Positions 36,686-46,621 of a DNA stretch of 64,000 nt are shown piece after piece (position 1 is the first letter of the stretch; each line of letters starts with the position of its first letter). This DNA is from Chitinophaga agrisoli (GTDB lineage Bacteria > Bacteroidota > Bacteroidia > Chitinophagales > Chitinophagaceae), in the NCBI RefSeq assembly GCF_008386695.1, contig NZ_VUOC01000004.1, positions 310,001 to 374,000 of the forward strand, written 5' to 3'. Below the pieces are notes generated by a model. It had not been told where the DNA came from. It did not search any database and saw only the letters and a program-made list of their open reading frames with translations. The translations under genes and the position numbers were made by a program.

Positions 36686-38377
36686 CTAACTTTCTTTAAC
36701 TATACCGCCATAAGTCAGGCGTAACATGGGCGTCCATCCAATCTGGCCAATATATTCCATCCGGGCGCCCAGATCCCAATGGCCCGCCTGGAAGCCCAGC
36801 AACGGGGCGCCGGTAAACCGCAAACCAGGCTGCAGCCCGCCCATCTTAATCCCCGGGCCGGCGGCAGCGCCCACATAAAAGTACCGGCCTGTTAAGATCC
36901 TGATGCCCGCCATTAAAGGAAAAAAACTGAACGCATCTTCCGTTTCAATGATGTTATAATATGGGATATAAGGGCTTGGACTGGTGGTAACCCTCCGGTT
37001 CATTAATTGCATCCAGCCGGTAATGAGCAGCAGCGATATGTTCCCTTCCCATCCCTTCTCCAGGTAAGCCTCCAGACCGGGGTTCCAATCCCCCCGGAAA
37101 TTAACGTTCACCAAAGGCCCGGCGGATAGCCACCAGCCTTTGCGGCTTTGCTGCTGCTGTCCGGCCTGCGGCGTTAACAACGAGGGCGTGGCAATACCTA
37201 TCTCCCAGCCTACCCAGTTCCGTGTGGCGTGCTCGTAACGGGCATACGCGGCAGCATACGCTTCCGGCGTTACAATATCCTTATAACCATCCCACGGGGG
37301 ATCGTTATTGATATACCGGTTGAATACCGGTCCGCCAAACAGCAACAGGTGTTTGCCTGCCCGCACATTCACCAGCGATTTAAGCTGCAGGAGCCGGTTA
37401 TCCCAGGTAAGCCGTTTAATAAGGTTATACTGCGCCTGTACGCCAATAGACACGGCTTTGCCCAATACCACATCGTGCCCTAGCCCAAACCCAACGGCAA
37501 ATGCTTTCTGATGTTTCGAGATATCTACCCCGGCGCTAATAATGCTATACAGGTGGGCATTGCCCAGCTTAACGCCCATATTAGTATTCAGCAGGTCATT
37601 CGTGGACGCTACTATCTGGTGATAGCCATCCCGCACCAGGTTCAGGATACCCAGGCTGTACCCGCTGGAGCTGTCTGCTATATTCACCAGGCCTATCTGC
37701 CAGCCTTTTAGTTTACGGGCACGGTTCACCAGTGCCAGCTGTCCGCCACGCACCACGCCACTCCCTTCATTCAATACGGATGATACCTGGACGCCCTTTA
37801 AGGTATCCACCACTCTGTTATGGACGCCGGCGGCCTGCACGCCTTTAAAATTACCTTCATTGATATTTACCACCCCTGCCAGCTGCAGGTTACGGCCATC
37901 GCCACGGTGAATGTTAAAAAGGCCGCCTAGCGCGCCGTAAGAAGTACCATAGGTGACCCCGCCAAAAGGCCGGAAACTGGCTTTCCTTCCCTTGCGCGCC
38001 AGCAGCTTTTTCTCCCATATAGTGATAGGCTCCAGGTTGCGTACCTGCATAGGCGGCAACGCGCCATAGAGGTTGTGCGTAGCGGGCCGCAGGATCAGGT
38101 AGCGGCCTTCTTCCAGGTAATCATACCGCCCTGCAAACAGGCGGTCCAGCACTTGCCGCAAGGGCTGCTCCTGCACGGAGAGGCTCACCAGGCTATCCTG
38201 CGGCAGAATGGCTGCGTTATAGGAAAAGGAGAAATGCTCCTGGCTGGCTATTTTGTTCAGTACCACACATAACGGCTCCTGCCGTACCGATATAGTAACA
38301 GGGTTACTCAACAGGCCCTGGGCCTGTAGTGACAGTGTTGTACAACTTATTAAAAGACCCGTTAGTAACAGGCGCAT
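36686..38377 (-). CDS. STN-domain outer membrane protein with GVxN-type surface repeats
   Basis: A 563-residue protein with a signal peptide (cleaved near LQAQ, about 20). Residues about 27-100 are an STN (secretin/TonB N-terminal) domain (V-S-L-S-V-Q-E-Q-P-L-R-Q-V-L-D). About 160-260 form repeats such as LAGVVN, VQAAGVHN, VQVSSVLN, WQIGLVN, LGILNL, like the LA_2272 surface repeat; the C-terminal third looks like a beta barrel. It is not a SusC protein. Lying downstream of FecR and ECF sigma genes on the same strand, it could transmit an outer membrane signal through its STN domain to FecR. Confidence 0.75.
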   Translation of the reverse strand: MRLLLTGLLISCTTLSLQAQGLLSNPVTISVRQEPLCVVLNKIASQEHFSFSYNAAILPQDSLVSLSVQEQPLRQVLDRLFAGRYDYLEEGRYLILRPATHNLYGALPPMQVRNLEPITIWEKKLLARKGRKASFRPFGGVTYGTSYGALGGLFNIHRGDGRNLQLAGVVNINEGNFKGVQAAGVHNRVVDTLKGVQVSSVLNEGSGVVRGGQLALVNRARKLKGWQIGLVNIADSSSGYSLGILNLVRDGYHQIVASTNDLLNTNMGVKLGNAHLYSIISAGVDISKHQKAFAVGFGLGHDVVLGKAVSIGVQAQYNLIKRLTWDNRLLQLKSLVNVRAGKHLLLFGGPVFNRYINNDPPWDGYKDIVTPEAYAAAYARYEHATRNWVGWEIGIATPSLLTPQAGQQQQSRKGWWLSAGPLVNVNFRGDWNPGLEAYLEKGWEGNISLLLITGWMQLMNRRVTTSPSPYIPYYNIIETEDAFSFFPLMAGIRILTGRYFYVGAAAGPGIKMGGLQPGLRFTGAPLLGFQAGHWDLGARMEYIGQIGWTPMLRLTYGGIVKES

Positions 38378-38387
38378 CGCGTGCTTT

Positions 38388-39362
38388 TTATTTTATATAG
38401 ATCTGCTGACCATGCCGTTCTATATGTATTTGAGGAAATGTTTTTTCGATCACAGATAATATCTGATCCAGTGAATCGTCCTCAAAGGTAGCATTGATCT
38501 TAAGATGTTCCAGTTCCCTATTCTCGACTATGATCTTTATGCCATAGACCGCTTTCAATTTCCGGACAAGCATACCCAGTGGCGTATTATTGCATATAAA
38601 CTGGTGGGTACGGTAATACGCGTACAATTGATCCGGGTTGGGGCCTTTTTGCAGATATCCTTTGCCATCTGATGAGACAACTTCTCCCGGTTGTACCTCC
38701 TCAATCTTGCTGCCAGAGCGTACGCGCACAGATCCTGTTTCAACGATCACTACCATCCCATCACTCCCGGTACTCCATTTAACTGTACATACATTAAAAG
38801 AGGTGCCCAATACCTGAACAGTATCCCCGTTGGCAATCACCTCAAACGGATGCCGTTCATCCGGCGCTATCTCAAAAAAGGCTTCACCATCCAGCCGTAC
38901 TTTACGCCCCTTGTATTCAAGGGTAGTATGTTTATTGAGTGTCACACGGGAACCGTCCGGTAAAGTGTCTTTAACTACACTGTCATCCGCCCGCAGGGCC
39001 AGCTGCTTTGTAGCCTGGCTGCTATCCCGGGTTAACCACCAGCCGCCTGCCACAGCAGCCAGCAACACGGCCGCCGCCGCATACACAATACGCCTGCGCT
39101 GCCGCATCCGGATCACCCTTGCCTCCGTAGCCGCAAAAATCCTATCCTGCAAACGCAGCCAGGCTTGCGCCTCATCTACGGTGCTATGCGCCGCCAGCTC
39201 CCTGCTTTGCTCCCATATAAGCGTAAAATGATTAAAATAACGCTGGTTCTCTGCAGGCCCGGACAGCCAAACGCGTACTTGTTCCACTTCAGCCATGGTC
39301 GCCTCTTCCAGCAGGTATTTTGCCAGCAGTTCATCAGTAACATTGTTAGTTGCTTCTTTCAT
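38388..39362 (-). CDS. FecR-family anti-sigma factor
   Basis: A 324-residue protein. An N-terminal cytoplasmic anti-sigma region with D-E-L-L-A-K-Y-L (about 9-16) and W-L, one transmembrane helix (about 88-106), and a periplasmic FecR domain (about 130-230; G-S-R-V-T-L-N-K-H-T-T-L), ending in a DUF4974-like domain (about 255-324). It would hold the ECF sigma factor upstream until the STN partner signals. It starts 9 bp after the sigma gene stop. Confidence 0.9.
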   Translation of the reverse strand: MKEATNNVTDELLAKYLLEEATMAEVEQVRVWLSGPAENQRYFNHFTLIWEQSRELAAHSTVDEAQAWLRLQDRIFAATEARVIRMRQRRRIVYAAAAVLLAAVAGGWWLTRDSSQATKQLALRADDSVVKDTLPDGSRVTLNKHTTLEYKGRKVRLDGEAFFEIAPDERHPFEVIANGDTVQVLGTSFNVCTVKWSTGSDGMVVIVETGSVRVRSGSKIEEVQPGEVVSSDGKGYLQKGPNPDQLYAYYRTHQFICNNTPLGMLVRKLKAVYGIKIIVENRELEHLKINATFEDDSLDQILSVIEKTFPQIHIERHGQQIYIK

Positions 39363-39371
39363 GGCTTTCAG

Positions 39372-39937
39372 TTAACGGTTGAACAATAATATTAACAGCG
39401 GCAAAAAATCCACCAGCCTGCCGCGCAGGATCCGCAACGCCTTACCTACCTGGTTCTCCACTGTTTTAACGGCAATGCCCAAACGGTCTGCGATCTCCTG
39501 GTACTTCAGCATTTCAAAACGGCTCATCTGGAAAATGGTACGGCACTGCTCCGGCAGCTCATTCATGGCCAGGTACAATTGCTGCTCCAGCTCCCCCAGC
39601 AGCAGCTTATCCGCCGTTTTGCTGGTATGCCCGCTCTGATGGTACACCGCATGTTGCTGGTAGGCCTGTTTTACCTTGGCATGTTTCAGGTGGTTAAGGC
39701 TATCGTGGTACACCGCGCGGTACAGATAGGCTGCCAGCGATTGGTTTACGGTGATCCGTTCCTTTTTTTCCCATAGCTTAAAGAACATCTGCTGTACGAT
39801 GTCTTCCGCCAGGGCATCATCTTTTACGATGGTGCAGGCATAGGCATGCAGGGCCTTAAAATAGGTTTTAAAAGCCTTTTCCAGCATAATGGTCCCATCT
39901 GAATGCAGCCATTCCGCGCTGCCTGTATCCTTCTCCA
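39372..39937 (-). CDS. ECF sigma-70 family RNA polymerase sigma factor
   Basis: A 188-residue sigma factor, start at ATG 39937 (MEKDTGSAEW); the upstream extension begins with TTG. Region 2 contains E-D-I-V-Q-Q-M-F-F-K-L-W (about 47-58), and region 4 the helix-turn-helix Y-Q-E-I-A-D-R-L-G-I-A-V-K-T-V-E-N-Q. Like other Bacteroidota ECF factors it pairs with the FecR gene downstream. Promoter targets are not evident; the sigma-FecR-STN trio is probably autoregulated. Confidence 0.9.
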
Positions 39938-39985
39938 TTTGGTATATTGACAACCGGGTGTAAAGATCCCCCTACGGACAGAAAT

Positions 39986-40022
39986 AAAAAAGTCCCCCGG
40001 CGCGTACCGGGGGACTTTTTTT
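39986..40022 (-). terminator. Strong intrinsic terminator of the TPR protein gene
   Basis: A 15-bp stem, AGTCCCCCGG and its complement around a CGCGTA loop, flanked by A5 on one side and T7 on the other; its symmetry allows use in either direction. It lies 17 bp after the stop of the TPR protein on the minus strand and upstream of the ECF gene. Confidence 0.88.
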
Positions 40023-40038
40023 ATAGCTTATCTGCGCC

Positions 40039-41289
40039 TTATTTCAGGCCATCCAATTTCTTCTTCACTTCTTCCACTTTAGCAGTCTGGTTTTTGATCG
40101 CGTAGATCTTCTGCAGTGCATACAGGCAGCTTTCGTAGGTCTGCTTGTCGCCCTGGTCCAGGTTGCCTTTAGCGGTAAAGCTGGCGTCTGCTTTCTCAAA
40201 ATAAGGCAGTGCTGTGTTCATCAGCTCTTCTACTTTGGCCTGCAGTTCCTTTGCTTTGGGAGAGCTTTGCTCCTTGCTGCTTAAACCGTTCAGTTCCTTG
40301 TTGAAACCTACAGCGCGGTTAAAGAACAGCGCGCCTAACTGGAAGTTAGCGGTAGGATCAGCTGCATTCAGCTCCAGCGCCTTTTTGTAGGCAGCTTCGG
40401 CTTTATTCATCAGCTCATCATAGTTAGCGGGTTTAGGCTGATCTTCCCCTTTTTCATCGCGGGGATTGGCCATATTGTCCACACGTATCGCATAATCAAG
40501 CTGGGTCTGGAAATCGTTAGGATTTTCCTGCACTTTCTTTTCCAACATGGAGATTAATTCCGCAGTTTTACCTGTTTTGGAATAATAGATCATCTCCATA
40601 TCATTAAAGCGCTTGTCTTTAGGAAATGCCTTTTTGCCGTCTTCGATGGTTTTAAGCCAGTTAGCCTGGTCGCCTTTTTCTTCATAAGCCTGTGCCAGCA
40701 GTACATACAGGGCAGGTTCGCCCTTGAATTGCAGGTCAGCGGCTTTCTGCAGGTATTTCAGCGCGTCTTCTTTCTGACCGGCCTGTTGTGCGGCGTAGCC
40801 AATGTAGAAGGTCATAGAAGTATCCGTGGGGATAGAACCGGTGAGGCCCTTACCATTGTAATACTCTGCAATGTCGAATGCCTTTTTAAAGTTGGTGTAG
40901 GCAGAATCCCATTTCTGGTCATTCAGGTTGCCATAACCGGCGTTACCTACGGTAGCATACAGGTTAAACATGCGGTTCTGCATTTCAAGCAATGCTTCCG
41001 GCAGTTTGGCGTTTTTGTCAAGCGCTGTTTTGTAGGCTTCAAAAGCTTCGGAAGCTTCTGCTACGCTTTTGTCCTTGGTAGCCATGGCTTCCATCACCTT
41101 GCCCTTTACGTACCAAGTTTTGGCATCATCCTTTGTTTTCTCGTTCTGCAGTGCTTCGTCAATGTCTGCCTTGGCTTTGGCCAGATCCTGGCTCTTCAGT
41201 GCTTCCTCAGCACTGTTCACCTTACCTCTTTGCGCCACGGCAGCAAATCCTACGCTGCAAAAAAGAAAAGATACCAATAGTTTTTTCAT
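40039..41289 (-). CDS. Secreted tetratricopeptide repeat protein
   Basis: A 416-residue protein with a signal peptide (MKKLLVSFLFCSVGFAAVAQ). About six TPR-like helical pairs follow, e.g. A-L-K-Y-L-Q-K-A-A-D-L, A-L-Y-V-L-L-A-Q-A-Y-E-E-K-G-D and K-A-E-A-A-Y-K-K-A-L-E-L-N-A-A-D-P-T-A-N-F-Q-L-G. Rich in Lys and Asp/Glu. Probably a periplasmic scaffold; no partner is apparent. It lies downstream of gyrA on the same strand with 47 bp between, without a terminator. Confidence 0.8.
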   Translation of the reverse strand: MKKLLVSFLFCSVGFAAVAQRGKVNSAEEALKSQDLAKAKADIDEALQNEKTKDDAKTWYVKGKVMEAMATKDKSVAEASEAFEAYKTALDKNAKLPEALLEMQNRMFNLYATVGNAGYGNLNDQKWDSAYTNFKKAFDIAEYYNGKGLTGSIPTDTSMTFYIGYAAQQAGQKEDALKYLQKAADLQFKGEPALYVLLAQAYEEKGDQANWLKTIEDGKKAFPKDKRFNDMEMIYYSKTGKTAELISMLEKKVQENPNDFQTQLDYAIRVDNMANPRDEKGEDQPKPANYDELMNKAEAAYKKALELNAADPTANFQLGALFFNRAVGFNKELNGLSSKEQSSPKAKELQAKVEELMNTALPYFEKADASFTAKGNLDQGDKQTYESCLYALQKIYAIKNQTAKVEEVKKKLDGLK

Positions 41290-41336
41290 GAGCTCAATTT
41301 TTTAGTTGCTGATAACAATATAAGTATGGTTCAAGT

Positions 41337-43964
41337 TTACTCCGTAACCTGTTCCGGTGCGTCGTCTGTACCTTCAGCACCTGCAGCGTCTTCCGTACCT
41401 TCAGCGCCTGCGGTGTTGGCTGCGCCTTCGGTAGCTGCAGTACCTTCCGTACCCTCCACTATTTCAGCTTCTCCGTTGGGGAGCTCCTCCTGCTCATCCA
41501 GCCTTGCTACAGCGGCTATTTCATCGCTATCATCCAGGCGGATCAGGCGTACCCCCTGGGTGGCCCTGCCGGCTTCGCGGATATCCGCTACCGCCATACG
41601 GATGGTGATACCGGATTTACAGGTGATCATCAGGTCATCTTTTTCCGTTACATCCAGTACTGCGATCAGATTACCAGTCTTTTCCGTGATGTTAATGGTC
41701 TTAACGCCTTTGCCCCCGCGGTTGGTGATACGGTACTCCTCTATGCTGGTCCTTTTACCAAAACCTTTCTCTGAAACAACGAGTATGGTACGGGACTCAT
41801 CCTCTTTATTAACACAAATCATACCAACCACCTCATCTTTCTCGTTATCCACCTCTATGCCCCTTACGCCAATGGCGCCGCGGCCGGTGTCACGCACGGT
41901 ATTCTCGGGGAAGCGGATGGCCCTGCCGCTCTGGATGGCCATCATCATTTCGCTGTTGCCGTTGGTGAGCTTTGCCTCCAGCAACTGGTCGCCTTCATTG
42001 ATCGTGATGGCGTTCACTCCATTCTGACGCGGGCGGGAGAACTCTTCGAGCAGGGTTTTCTTGATGATCCCGTTCTTGGTACAGAGTACAATATAGTGGT
42101 TATTGATAAAATCTTTATCCCCCAGGTCTTTAATATCTATGATCGCGCGGATCTTATCATCTGTAGGCAGGGTGATAAGGTTCTGGATAGCGCGGCCCTT
42201 GCTTTGTTTTTCGCCCTCGGGTATCTCGTACACTTTTAACCAGAAACAGCGGCCCTTTTCTGTAAAGAACAGCATGGTATGGTGGGTAGAAGCTACGAAC
42301 AGGTGCTCTATATAGTCCTCCTCACGGGTTTTGCCGCCTATGGCGCCACGGCCGCCGCGTTTCTGCTGGCGGTAATCGTAGGCAGAGGTGCGTTTGATAT
42401 AACCCAGGTGGGAAATGGTGATCACCACGTCTTCTTCCGCGATGATATCTTCTATACGCATTTCGCTGGCCAGGTACTGGATCTCGGTACGGCGATCGTC
42501 GCCAAATTTCTTCTTCACTTCCGCCAGCTCGTCCTTGATGATCTGGAAACGCAGGCCTTCGTCGGCCAGTATGTCCTTCAGGTGGGAGATCAGTTTCATT
42601 ACTTCGTCGTATTCTTCCTTGATCTTATCGCGCTCCATGCCGGTAAGGCGTTGCAGGCGCAATTCCAGGATGGCTTTGGATTGCAGCTCGGACAGGCCGA
42701 AATTGCTCATCAATCCTTCCTTGGCTTCATCCGGCGTACGGGAAGCGCGGATCAGGGCGATCACTTCGTCCAGGTGATCCAGGGCAATGAGATAGCCCTG
42801 CAGGATATGGGCCTTTTCTTCCGCCTTGCGCAGGTCGTACCGGGTACGGCGCAGCACCACTTCATGACGGAACTCTACAAACTCTACCAGCAGCTCTTTC
42901 AGGTTCAGGATCCGCGGACGGCCTTTCACCAGGGCCACGTTATTGATACCGTAAGAGGTCTGCAGTTCGGAGTATTTATACAGCTGGTTCACCACTACGT
43001 TGGCGATCGCCTCGCGTTTGAGGTCAATTACCAGGCGCATGCCTTCGCGGTCGCTTTCATCACGCACTTCGGAAATGCCTTCAATGATCTTATCGTCTGC
43101 CAGCTGGGCTATCTTCTGGTGTAATACGGCTTTATTGATCTGGTACGGCAGCTCATAGATCACCAGCCTTTCACGGCCGGCCTTGGTGGTTTCCACATTG
43201 ATCTTACCACGTACCACTACCCTGCCGCGGCCTGTTTCAAACCCTTGTTTTACGCCTTCATAGCCATATATGATACCGCCCGTAGGAAAGTCCGGGGCTT
43301 TTACATGTTTGATGAGGTCTTCTACGGTGATGTCACGGTTGTCGATATAGGCGATCAGGCCATCCACCACTTCGCTCAGGTTGTGAGGCATGATGTTGGT
43401 GGCCATACCTACGGCAATACCGGAGGCGCCGTTCACCAGCAGGTTAGGAATGCGGGTGGGCAGTACGGTAGGCTCTTCCAGGGTATCGTCAAAGTTCAGG
43501 GTGAAATCAACCGTTTCCTTTTCGATATCCTCCAGCATGGCCTCAGCGATCTTCTGCATACGCACCTCCGTATAACGCATGGCCGCCGGATCGTCACCGT
43601 CCACGGAGCCAAAGTTACCCTGGCCGTCTACCAGCGGGTAGCGCATGGTCCAGGTCTGTACCAGGCGGGCGATGGTGTCATAGATGGCCTTATCGCCGTG
43701 CGGGTGGAACTTACCCATTACCTCGCCCACCACACGGGCAGATTTCTTGTAGGGCTTATTGCTGTTGTTACCCAGCTCGTTCATCCCAAATAACACGCGG
43801 CGGTGTACAGGCTTCATACCATCCCTTACATCGGGCAAGGCACGGCCTACGATCACAGACATGGAATAGTCTATGTACGCCGTTTTCATCTGTTCCTCAA
43901 TATTGATCTGGATAATCCTGGAGTCCTGTTGACCGTCCTGCTGATTTTCCGTAATGTCTGCCAT
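41337..43964 (-). CDS. gyrA: DNA gyrase subunit A
   Basis: An 875-residue GyrA. Catalytic Y131 is in A-A-M-R-Y-T-E. The C-terminal domain opens with the GyrA box Q-K-R-G-G-R-G, which distinguishes it from ParC. Its last 50 residues are an acidic Glu/Ala/Gly-rich tail ([20 protein letters not shown]) with low complexity. In the quinolone-resistance region the residue matching E. coli Ser83 is Lys92 ([10 protein letters not shown]), codon AAG. The long 5' leader holds inverted blocks of a heptamer repeat. Confidence 0.96.
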   Translation of the reverse strand: MADITENQQDGQQDSRIIQINIEEQMKTAYIDYSMSVIVGRALPDVRDGMKPVHRRVLFGMNELGNNSNKPYKKSARVVGEVMGKFHPHGDKAIYDTIARLVQTWTMRYPLVDGQGNFGSVDGDDPAAMRYTEVRMQKIAEAMLEDIEKETVDFTLNFDDTLEEPTVLPTRIPNLLVNGASGIAVGMATNIMPHNLSEVVDGLIAYIDNRDITVEDLIKHVKAPDFPTGGIIYGYEGVKQGFETGRGRVVVRGKINVETTKAGRERLVIYELPYQINKAVLHQKIAQLADDKIIEGISEVRDESDREGMRLVIDLKREAIANVVVNQLYKYSELQTSYGINNVALVKGRPRILNLKELLVEFVEFRHEVVLRRTRYDLRKAEEKAHILQGYLIALDHLDEVIALIRASRTPDEAKEGLMSNFGLSELQSKAILELRLQRLTGMERDKIKEEYDEVMKLISHLKDILADEGLRFQIIKDELAEVKKKFGDDRRTEIQYLASEMRIEDIIAEEDVVITISHLGYIKRTSAYDYRQQKRGGRGAIGGKTREEDYIEHLFVASTHHTMLFFTEKGRCFWLKVYEIPEGEKQSKGRAIQNLITLPTDDKIRAIIDIKDLGDKDFINNHYIVLCTKNGIIKKTLLEEFSRPRQNGVNAITINEGDQLLEAKLTNGNSEMMMAIQSGRAIRFPENTVRDTGRGAIGVRGIEVDNEKDEVVGMICVNKEDESRTILVVSEKGFGKRTSIEEYRITNRGGKGVKTINITEKTGNLIAVLDVTEKDDLMITCKSGITIRMAVADIREAGRATQGVRLIRLDDSDEIAAVARLDEQEELPNGEAEIVEGTEGTAATEGAANTAGAEGTEDAAGAEGTDDAPEQVTE

Positions 43965-43975
43965 AGATGAGTTTT

Positions 43976-44070
43976 GATTTTAGATGTACGATCTTAGAAA
44001 TGCCCCTTGCAATGGTGTTGTTGCAGGCCGGGTTTACATTGAAATCTAAAATCGTAAACCGTACATCGTT
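43976..44070. repeat. Inverted heptamer-repeat blocks in the gyrA leader
   Basis: On the plus strand 43976-44003 reads in 7-bp units (GATTTTA, GATGTAC, GATCTTA, GAAATGC). On the minus strand 44070-44043 gives ACGATGT, ACGGTTT, ACGATTT, TAGATTT. The two blocks face each other and share GATTTTAGAT, so the transcript can fold into a hairpin between the promoter and gyrA start. Confidence 0.6.
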
Positions 44071-44112
44071 AATTATTGGTTTACAGTTTTTTCTGTTCAA
44101 TTGTAAGAGGAG

Positions 44113-44120
44113 CAAATATA
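44113..44120 (-). promoter_or_regulatory. Likely gyrA -7 box (TATATTTG)
   Basis: On the minus strand TATATTTG fits TAnnTTTG. It would give a gyrA leader of about 140 nt that includes the inverted heptamer blocks. No clear -33 element is seen. Confidence 0.45.
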
Positions 44121-44513
44121 GGCTTTTTCAGGCAGTATTTTGCCGTTTGGGGGAATGAATGTGAATAAATAAGGTATTGTCAGAAAGCCCGTTTTTGACG
44201 GCCTTCAGCGAACCCGGCATTTTTCTGTTTTTAGCATCTTCATTTGATGCTCACTATCGGGTAATTCTGTTATTTTTGCCTGACAGTCAACCATTAAGCT
44301 AATTATATATGTGACTATTTCAATATAGAATAAAACAAATAATTGGCAAACTATTTGTTCCTAACACCATGAAAATCAAAGAATAAAGGAAATCGGCAAA
44401 AATAAATTGGGGATGATTGAAATCGGATTTCACGGAAATTCCGAACATATGTAAGATCACTGCTGTTATTTCCCCTGATCCAGTAACCATGTTTTAATGT
44501 TTAAAGAAGGACT

Positions 44514-45839
44514 ATGAGAAACATCCTGTTGTTTGGCGCCGGTAAATCGGCCACCTGCCTGATCGATTATCTGCTGGCGAATGCGCCCAGGCAGAAATGG
44601 CATGTGACGGTGGTGGACCATGACTTAATGTTGATAAAGGCGAAAACCGGTAAATCCTACTATGTTACCCCTATTGCTATTGACGTAAAGGACCAGGCAG
44701 CCCGGCAACCGCTCATCGCGGAAACGGACCTGGTGATATCCCTGTTACCGCCTGCGCTGCATATACTGGTAGCGCGCGACTGCCTGCAGTTCAATAAACA
44801 CCTGCTTACCGCCTCCTATATCGATCCGGATGTGCGCAAGCTGCAGAAGGATATCCAGAAAGCCGGCCTGCTGTTCATGTATGAAATGGGCCTGGACCCG
44901 GGCATAGATCATATGTCCGCCATGAAAGTGATCCACTCCATCGAGAAAAAAGGAGGCCTGATCTATTCCTTCCGCTCTTACTGCGGCGGCCTCATCTCCC
45001 CGGAAAGCAACGACAATCCCTGGCAATACAAGATCTCCTGGAACGCGCGTAACATCGTGCTGGCCGGCCAGGCGGGCGCCACTTTCAAAGATAAGGGCAA
45101 GGTAAAGGAGCTGAGCCACGAGCAGCTGTTTGACCAGTCCAAGACCATTATGATCCCCGGCCTGGGCAAACTGGCCTATTATCCCAACCGGGACTCGCTG
45201 GCGTATATGTCGTCCTATAACCTGGAGAACATTCCCACCTTTATGCGGGCTACCCTGCGCTACCCGGACTTCTGCGAGGGCTGGAGCGCCATTATCCGCC
45301 TGGGGCTTACAGACGACAGCCGCAAGATCCAGACGGATAACCTCACGTATTTTAAATGGGCCAGCCAGCATGTAAAACTGGATAAACAGCTCAGCAACGA
45401 GGAGAACATTGCCCTGCACCTGGGCGTGAGCAGCAAATCAAAAATTATCCGCCAGCTGAAATACCTTGGATTATTAAATGGAGAAGTGATAAATTTGGGG
45501 GAGCAAACCAATGCGGCCATCCTGCAGCATATCATGGAAACGCGCCTGAGCATGCAGCCTAATGATAAGGATATGATCGTGATGATGCACGAGATAGAGT
45601 TTGAAAGGCGTAATATGGCAACCCGCATGCACAGCTACATGATCGTACAGGGCGAAGATAATCTCCGCACCGCCATGGCAAAAACAGTAGGTTTACCGCT
45701 GGGCATTATGGCCAAGCTGGTACTGCAGGAAAAAGTATCGTTAACCGGCCTGCAGATTCCTACCATGCCCGAAGTATACAATCCCGTACTAAAAGAACTG
45801 GAAGAATTCGACATCCGTTTTGAGGAGAGTTTTGAATAG
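44514..45839 (+). CDS. Saccharopine dehydrogenase-like NAD(P)-dependent enzyme
   Basis: A 441-residue cytoplasmic protein. The N-terminal Rossmann fold opens I-L-L-F-G-A-G-K-S-A-T (G8-A-G-K) and ends in the D-L-V-I-S-L-L-P strand; the C-terminal saccharopine-dehydrogenase-type domain contains M-G-L-D-P-G-I-D-H-M-S-A and Y-P-N-R-D-S-L. Enzymes of this type reduce or oxidise the saccharopine C-N bond in lysine metabolism, or act as polyamine/carboxynorspermidine dehydrogenases; which one is not evident. An AAGAAGG precedes the ATG, one of the few SD-like sites here. Confidence 0.85.
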   Translation: MRNILLFGAGKSATCLIDYLLANAPRQKWHVTVVDHDLMLIKAKTGKSYYVTPIAIDVKDQAARQPLIAETDLVISLLPPALHILVARDCLQFNKHLLTASYIDPDVRKLQKDIQKAGLLFMYEMGLDPGIDHMSAMKVIHSIEKKGGLIYSFRSYCGGLISPESNDNPWQYKISWNARNIVLAGQAGATFKDKGKVKELSHEQLFDQSKTIMIPGLGKLAYYPNRDSLAYMSSYNLENIPTFMRATLRYPDFCEGWSAIIRLGLTDDSRKIQTDNLTYFKWASQHVKLDKQLSNEENIALHLGVSSKSKIIRQLKYLGLLNGEVINLGEQTNAAILQHIMETRLSMQPNDKDMIVMMHEIEFERRNMATRMHSYMIVQGEDNLRTAMAKTVGLPLGIMAKLVLQEKVSLTGLQIPTMPEVYNPVLKELEEFDIRFEESFE

Positions 45840-45881
45840 CAAAATATTTGATTCCTATGATGAACTCTTCTGAGTGATAGT

Positions 45882-45915
45882 AAAGCCCCCCGTACAACCG
45901 GGGGGCTTCTTTATT
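45882..45915. terminator. Terminator between convergent genes
   Basis: AAGCCCCCCG (45883-45891) pairs with CGGGGGGCTT (45899-45908), followed by CTTTATTT. It ends the saccharopine dehydrogenase-like gene, and with the AAA on the left arm could also serve the sirtuin gene. Confidence 0.82.
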
Positions 45916-45928
45916 TGGTCAATGATGA

Positions 45929-46621
45929 TTAACGGCTAAAGGCCAGCAGCTTTTCCATCAGCTCTGCAACGCCGGTGGTGGCGGGCTTTTCTATAATATG
46001 CAGGTTGGGTATCCCTCCTACTTCCGGTATGCTTTTATCGATCACGAACTTAGGCACATCCTCCGGCACATAGTTCAACAGACCAGCAGCGGGGTATACA
46101 TTCAGCGAAGTACCTACTACCACAAACACATCCGCCTGCAGCACTTCTTCCAATGCTACTTCGATCATGGGCACCGCCTCGCCAAACCAAACGATATGCG
46201 GACGCAGCTGGCCGCCATCAGCAGCCAGATCACCCAGCCGGATATCTTCCGTAATGGGATAAATACGGTTTTCGTCCAGCACGCTGCGCATCTTAAAGAT
46301 CTCGCCATGCAGGTGCAGCACATGGTTAGAGCCGCCGCGCTCATGGAGATCGTCTATATTCTGCGTAATGATCCGCACATCAAACAACTCCTGCAGCTTT
46401 GCCAGACCCGTATGGGCGGCATTGGGCTGCGCCTGCAGCACATCCTTACGGCGCAGGTTATAAAAATCCAGCACCAGGCCGGGGTTCTTCTGCCAGCCCT
46501 GGGGGGAGGCTACTTCATAAATATCATACTCTTCCCACAGGCCATTGGTGTCCCTGAAGGTCTTGATCCCGCTCTCCGCGCTGATCCCAGCGCCGGAAAG
46601 CACTACTAAACGAGGTTTCAC
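45929..46621 (-). CDS. cobB: SIR2-family NAD-dependent deacylase lacking zinc-binding cysteines
   Basis: A 230-residue sirtuin read from a GTG at 46621. NAD motif G-A-G-I-S-A-E-S-G-I-K-T-F-R; catalytic H in H-L-H-G; and Q-N-I-D-D-L-H. F-Y-N-L-R-R supplies the Tyr-x-x-Arg pair that binds succinyl- or malonyl-lysine, the mark of class III (SIRT5/CobB-like) desuccinylases. The small domain between H-G-E and W-F-G-E contains no Cys at all, so the usual four-cysteine zinc site is lost. Divergent from the PAP2 gene. Confidence 0.9.
   Translation of the reverse strand: MKPRLVVLSGAGISAESGIKTFRDTNGLWEEYDIYEVASPQGWQKNPGLVLDFYNLRRKDVLQAQPNAAHTGLAKLQELFDVRIITQNIDDLHERGGSNHVLHLHGEIFKMRSVLDENRIYPITEDIRLGDLAADGGQLRPHIVWFGEAVPMIEVALEEVLQADVFVVVGTSLNVYPAAGLLNYVPEDVPKFVIDKSIPEVGGIPNLHIIEKPATTGVAELMEKLLAFSR

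Larger units (their letters stand above)
43965..44513. other. gyrA leader and intergenic region
   Basis: No gene is supported. From the gyrA side it holds a heptamer-repeat inverted pair (43976-44070), a minus-strand -7 box at 44113-44120, a small hairpin AGCATC/GATGCT near 44233-44251, and a plus-strand TATTTTTG (44271-44278) that could be a -7 box giving a leader of about 230 nt to the gene at 44514. Confidence 0.45.

Noticed and set aside
42279-43793. Long plus-strand frames opposite gyrA
   Set aside because: gyrA is unmistakable on the minus strand; the opposite frames are open because of its codon usage.
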